Shown one piece after another: positions 5,481-7,325 of a stretch of 7,325 bases of DNA; the first letter of the stretch is position 1, and each line of letters begins with the position of its first letter. Made by a program: the position numbers and the translations under genes. Below the pieces are notes generated by a model that was not told the origin of the DNA, ran no database searches, and saw nothing but the letters and a program-made list of their open reading frames with translations. The DNA comes from Chloroflexota bacterium (GTDB taxonomy: Bacteria > Chloroflexota > Anaerolineae > Anaerolineales > UBA4823). The DNA lies in assembly GCA_030669775.1 (NCBI GenBank), contig DAOVCZ010000091.1:1-7325 (forward strand). Reading direction: 5' to 3'.

Positions 5481-5502
5481 TTCACAGGACGGGATGTTTT
5501 TT
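5470..5502 (+). terminator. Regulated intrinsic terminator of the pheS T-box
   Basis: A perfect 10-bp stem (5470-5479 with 5487-5496, core ATCCCGTCC/GGACGGGAT) with a 7-base CTTCACA loop is followed by six T (5497-5502). It sits 20 bases before the pheS start codon and shares its left arm with the antiterminator, so it is the off-state of the switch. Confidence 0.95.
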
Positions 5503-5521
5503 CATAACCATGGAGGTACGC

Positions 5522-6580
5522 ATGCTGGAGCAACTGGAGAAAATTGAACAAGACGCCCTTTCCGCTCTAGAAATGATGGATGATCAAGAAGCGCTGGAAA
5601 GCTGGCGGGTTGCCTACTTGGGACGAAGTTCCCCCCTGATGGCGGTCTTCGATCAGTTGGGGCAGCTACCTAAGGATGAGCGACCAGCTATCGGTCGGCG
5701 TGCAAACCAGGTAAAGCAATCCCTGGAATTGAAGCTTGATGAGAAAACCGAAAAGCTCAAACAGGTTGAATTGCGTCGCGCCCTTGAAACTGAACGATTG
5801 GATATCACCCTACCTGGTAGGGCAGTTTCTCTCGGTCGACTCCATCCGATAACGAAAACTCTGCGCAAAGTCTACCAGATCTTCGCTGAGATGGGTTTCC
5901 AGGTCTATTTGTCGCGGGACGTTGAAACCGATGAATATAATTTCCAGCTGCTTAATTTCCCTCCCCACCATCCCGCACGGGAGATGCAGGATTCATTTTA
6001 CATCGAAGGGGAATTTGAGGAAGATAATCCCCTCCTACTGCGCACACATACCTCTCCAGGACAGATTCGCGCTATGCGAGAGTATTCAGCAGCCAATCCG
6101 CAGGACCCGCCTCCGGTCCGCATAATTCTTCCCGGGATGTGCTACCGCCACGAGCAGGTTACCGCACGCGCTGAATCCCAATTCACCCAGGTTGAAGGAT
6201 TGGCGGTTGGCAAAACTATAACCTTCAGCGATCTGAAAGGTACATTGAGCGATTTCAATAAACGCATGTTCGGAGAAAATGTTCGCTCCCGCTTCCGCGC
6301 CTCTTATTTCCCCTTCACTGAACCAAGCGCTGAGGTTGACATCGAGTGTTTTGTCTGCGGTGGTGAAGGCTGTCCAGTCTGCAAACGCACTGGCTGGTTG
6401 GAGATTTTGGGCTGCGGAATGGTCCATCCGATCGTACTGCAAAATGGTGGCTATGACCCGAGCATTTACACCGGATTTGCTTTCGGATTAGGACCTGAAC
6501 GCATCACCATGCTGTGTTACCGGATCGAGGATATCCGATATTTTTGGGCAAATGATATTCGCTTCTTGGAACAGTTTTAG
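5522..6580 (+). CDS. pheS: Phenylalanine--tRNA ligase alpha subunit
   Basis: PheS is the catalytic subunit of the cytoplasmic (alpha-beta)2 enzyme that charges tRNA-Phe. The 352-residue product has the normal length: an N-terminal coiled coil that contacts tRNA (about 1-90), then the class II catalytic core. Core blocks seen are GRLHPITKTL (105-114), FPPHHPAREMQDSFY (146-160, motif 1/2 region), THTSPGQIRAM (175-185), GMCYRHE (205-211), FTQVEGLAVG (221-230), the Phe-pocket stretch YFPFTEPSAEVDIE (262-275) and the motif 3 segment FGLGPERITML (321-331). A C-x2-C-x4-C-x2-C cluster (C276, C279, C284, C287) may bind zinc, as in a known subset of PheS proteins. The start at 5522 is chosen because GGAGG (5512-5516) lies 5 bases before it. 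The ATG at 5510 is overlapped by that Shine-Dalgarno, and starts further upstream would translate through the terminator. Expression is controlled by the T-box leader. Confidence 0.98.
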   Translation: MLEQLEKIEQDALSALEMMDDQEALESWRVAYLGRSSPLMAVFDQLGQLPKDERPAIGRRANQVKQSLELKLDEKTEKLKQVELRRALETERLDITLPGRAVSLGRLHPITKTLRKVYQIFAEMGFQVYLSRDVETDEYNFQLLNFPPHHPAREMQDSFYIEGEFEEDNPLLLRTHTSPGQIRAMREYSAANPQDPPPVRIILPGMCYRHEQVTARAESQFTQVEGLAVGKTITFSDLKGTLSDFNKRMFGENVRSRFRASYFPFTEPSAEVDIECFVCGGEGCPVCKRTGWLEILGCGMVHPIVLQNGGYDPSIYTGFAFGLGPERITMLCYRIEDIRYFWANDIRFLEQF

Positions 6581-6674
6581 AGGCGATTAGAGACAGAAAA
6601 AACTATCAATGGATACCTCCTATAACTCTTAACAACGTATTCACTGATCTCTCCCAACCTTTAGGAGATATTTT

Positions 6675-7325
6675 ATGAAAGTACCATTATCCTGGATAAA
6701 AGATTATGTCGATGTCGAGCTGCCAGTAGAAGAGCTCGCCCGCCAATTAACCATGGCTGGCTTAGAAGTCGAAGAGATCATTTTTGTTGGTCTCCCTAAA
6801 CCCGGTGGTAAAGTCGAAATTCATTCGAGTGGGGATACTCGTCAAGAGACAAAGATCTCAGGCATCGAATGGGATGCAGATAAGATCGTGGTTGGCGAAA
6901 TACTGGAGGTGATGCCCCACCCTAACGCAGATCGTTTGGTGTTGTGCCGCCTTGACGATGGGCAGCAGGAGCATATCGCCCTCACCGGAGCTCCAAATCT
7001 CTTCCCTTTTAAAGACCAGGGACCACTTGAAGCGCCAATTAAAGTTGCCTACGCACGGGAGGAAGCCAGACTCTACGATGGACACCAATCTGGTCAGGTA
7101 TTGATGACTCTCAAGCGTACAAAAATCCGGGGAGTAGAATCCTATTCAATGGCTTGTTCGGAAAAAGAATTGGGTATTTCCGACTCCCATGAAGGGGTAA
7201 TTATCCTCGATCCAGATGCCCCGCTTGGTATGCCTTTGGTGGACTACATGGGAGACGCTGTCTTTGACATCGCCATCACACCTAATATCGCCCGGGATAC
7301 AAATATCCTGGGCATCGCGCGAGAA
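6675..7325 (+). CDS. pheT: Phenylalanine--tRNA ligase beta subunit, N-terminal part (3' truncated by window edge)
   Basis: PheT is the structural and editing partner of PheS. The frame is open for 217 codons to the window end; full proteins have about 800 residues. The start is secure: MKVPLSWIKDYV is the family N-terminus, and AGGAG (6663-6667) lies 7 bases before the ATG. Next come the TMAGLEVEE segment (26-34) and an EMAP/OB-fold tRNA-binding domain (about 67-175) with MPHPNADRL (80-88), TGAPN (104-108), KRTKIRGVES (147-156), the SMACSEKELG segment (158-167) and HEGVIILD (172-179). The beginning of the B3 region follows, with ITPNIARDTNILGIARE replacing the commoner TPNRxDxLS form. Residues about 40-66, between the N-terminal segment and the OB-fold, appear longer than in compact PheT proteins. 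It is separated from pheS by 94 bases with no gene or clear terminator, so both should be on the T-box-controlled message. Confidence 0.97.
   Translation, partial: MKVPLSWIKDYVDVELPVEELARQLTMAGLEVEEIIFVGLPKPGGKVEIHSSGDTRQETKISGIEWDADKIVVGEILEVMPHPNADRLVLCRLDDGQQEHIALTGAPNLFPFKDQGPLEAPIKVAYAREEARLYDGHQSGQVLMTLKRTKIRGVESYSMACSEKELGISDSHEGVIILDPDAPLGMPLVDYMGDAVFDIAITPNIARDTNILGIARE

Larger units (their letters stand above)
5208..5502 (+). promoter_or_regulatory. Phenylalanine T-box riboswitch leader of pheST
   Basis: This transcribed leader binds tRNA-Phe: uncharged tRNA stabilises the antiterminator, charged tRNA allows termination. Stem I closes through CAGC (5223-5226) with GCTG (5325-5328), a kink-turn (GATGA 5227-5231 against TGA 5322-5324), GGAG (5233-5236) with CTCC (5318-5321), and AGTCAAC (5244-5250) with GTTGACT (5303-5309). 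The specifier loop has the AGTA S-turn (5240-5243) on its left side and TTC, a Phe codon, at 5314-5316 on its right. Stem II has CCCA (5329-5332) with TGGG (5362-5365) and its own AGTA (5356-5359). The IIA/B pseudoknot is CGCTG with CAGCG (5367-5371, 5375-5379) plus TCCC with GGGA (5372-5375, 5387-5390). The T-box sequence spans 5445-5464. Its bulge TGGT (5453-5456) ends in T, which pairs with discriminator A73, the base expected in tRNA-Phe. This fills the 383-base gap between plsC and pheS. Confidence 0.95.

Noticed and set aside
5420..5521. Upstream extension of pheS, including the ATG at 5510
   Set aside because: The extension runs through the T-box antiterminator and terminator, and the 5510 ATG overlaps the GGAGG that serves the 5522 start. 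The PheS family N-terminus fits 5522.
6086..6442. 118-codon open frame antisense to pheS
   Set aside because: Shadow of the strongly conserved pheS reading frame, with no independent start signal.
1..7325. A novel defence, mobile or biosynthetic system
   Set aside because: All genes except the stalked membrane protein fall into housekeeping families, with no nuclease-helicase, toxin, transposase, integrase or repeat-array signature.

Overview
The window reads as chromosomal DNA from a free-living bacterium, most likely a member of Chloroflexota (Anaerolineae type). This is inference from three things: two exported proteins carry the long Pro/Thr ('TPTP') linkers common in that group; pheS has a classical T-box leader, which is known from Firmicutes, Chloroflexi and a few other phyla; and the variant motifs in PlsC, DgkA and PheS look non-Proteobacterial. 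Base composition is even across the window, and there is no insertion sequence, CRISPR array, tRNA or rRNA gene, or other sign of recent transfer.

Left block (1-2593, + strand): the 3' end of a 7TM-HD phosphohydrolase gene (pgpH/yqfF type), then ybeY (zero-gap junction), dgkA, and a TIM-barrel gene of the endonuclease IV fold. The order HD hydrolase - ybeY - dgkA is the one known from Firmicutes, where phoH usually lies upstream. The TIM-barrel gene may have its own promoter, a TATAAT box 8 bases before the ATG, giving a leaderless message. Its probable terminator lies inside the 3' end of the convergent gene.

Middle block (2609-4339, - strand): a two-gene unit transcribed leftwards. First comes a lipoprotein with a SurA/PrsA-like layout and a degenerate parvulin domain, then a single-pass membrane protein with a Pro/Thr-rich stalk and an unrecognised extracytoplasmic domain. 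The unit may also start from a leaderless promoter.

Right block (4455-7325, + strand): a PlsC-type acyltransferase starting at TTG, a compact terminator that overlaps the next promoter, a complete phenylalanine T-box riboswitch (about 5208-5502), pheS, and the 5' part of pheT. The T-box is the best-resolved regulatory element here. Stem I with its kink-turn and specifier loop, a UUC specifier, the stem II S-turn, the IIA/B pseudoknot, the antiterminator and the competing terminator can all be traced by base pairing. Uncharged tRNA-Phe would therefore switch on synthesis of phenylalanyl-tRNA synthetase.

Most of the window is housekeeping: nucleotide signalling, ribosome/RNA maturation, lipid-carrier recycling, phospholipid synthesis and tRNA charging. 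I see no new defence or mobile system. The points worth a second look are the T-box and its overlap with the plsC terminator, two possible leaderless promoters, the unassigned exported protein, and several substitutions at otherwise conserved catalytic or metal-binding positions.
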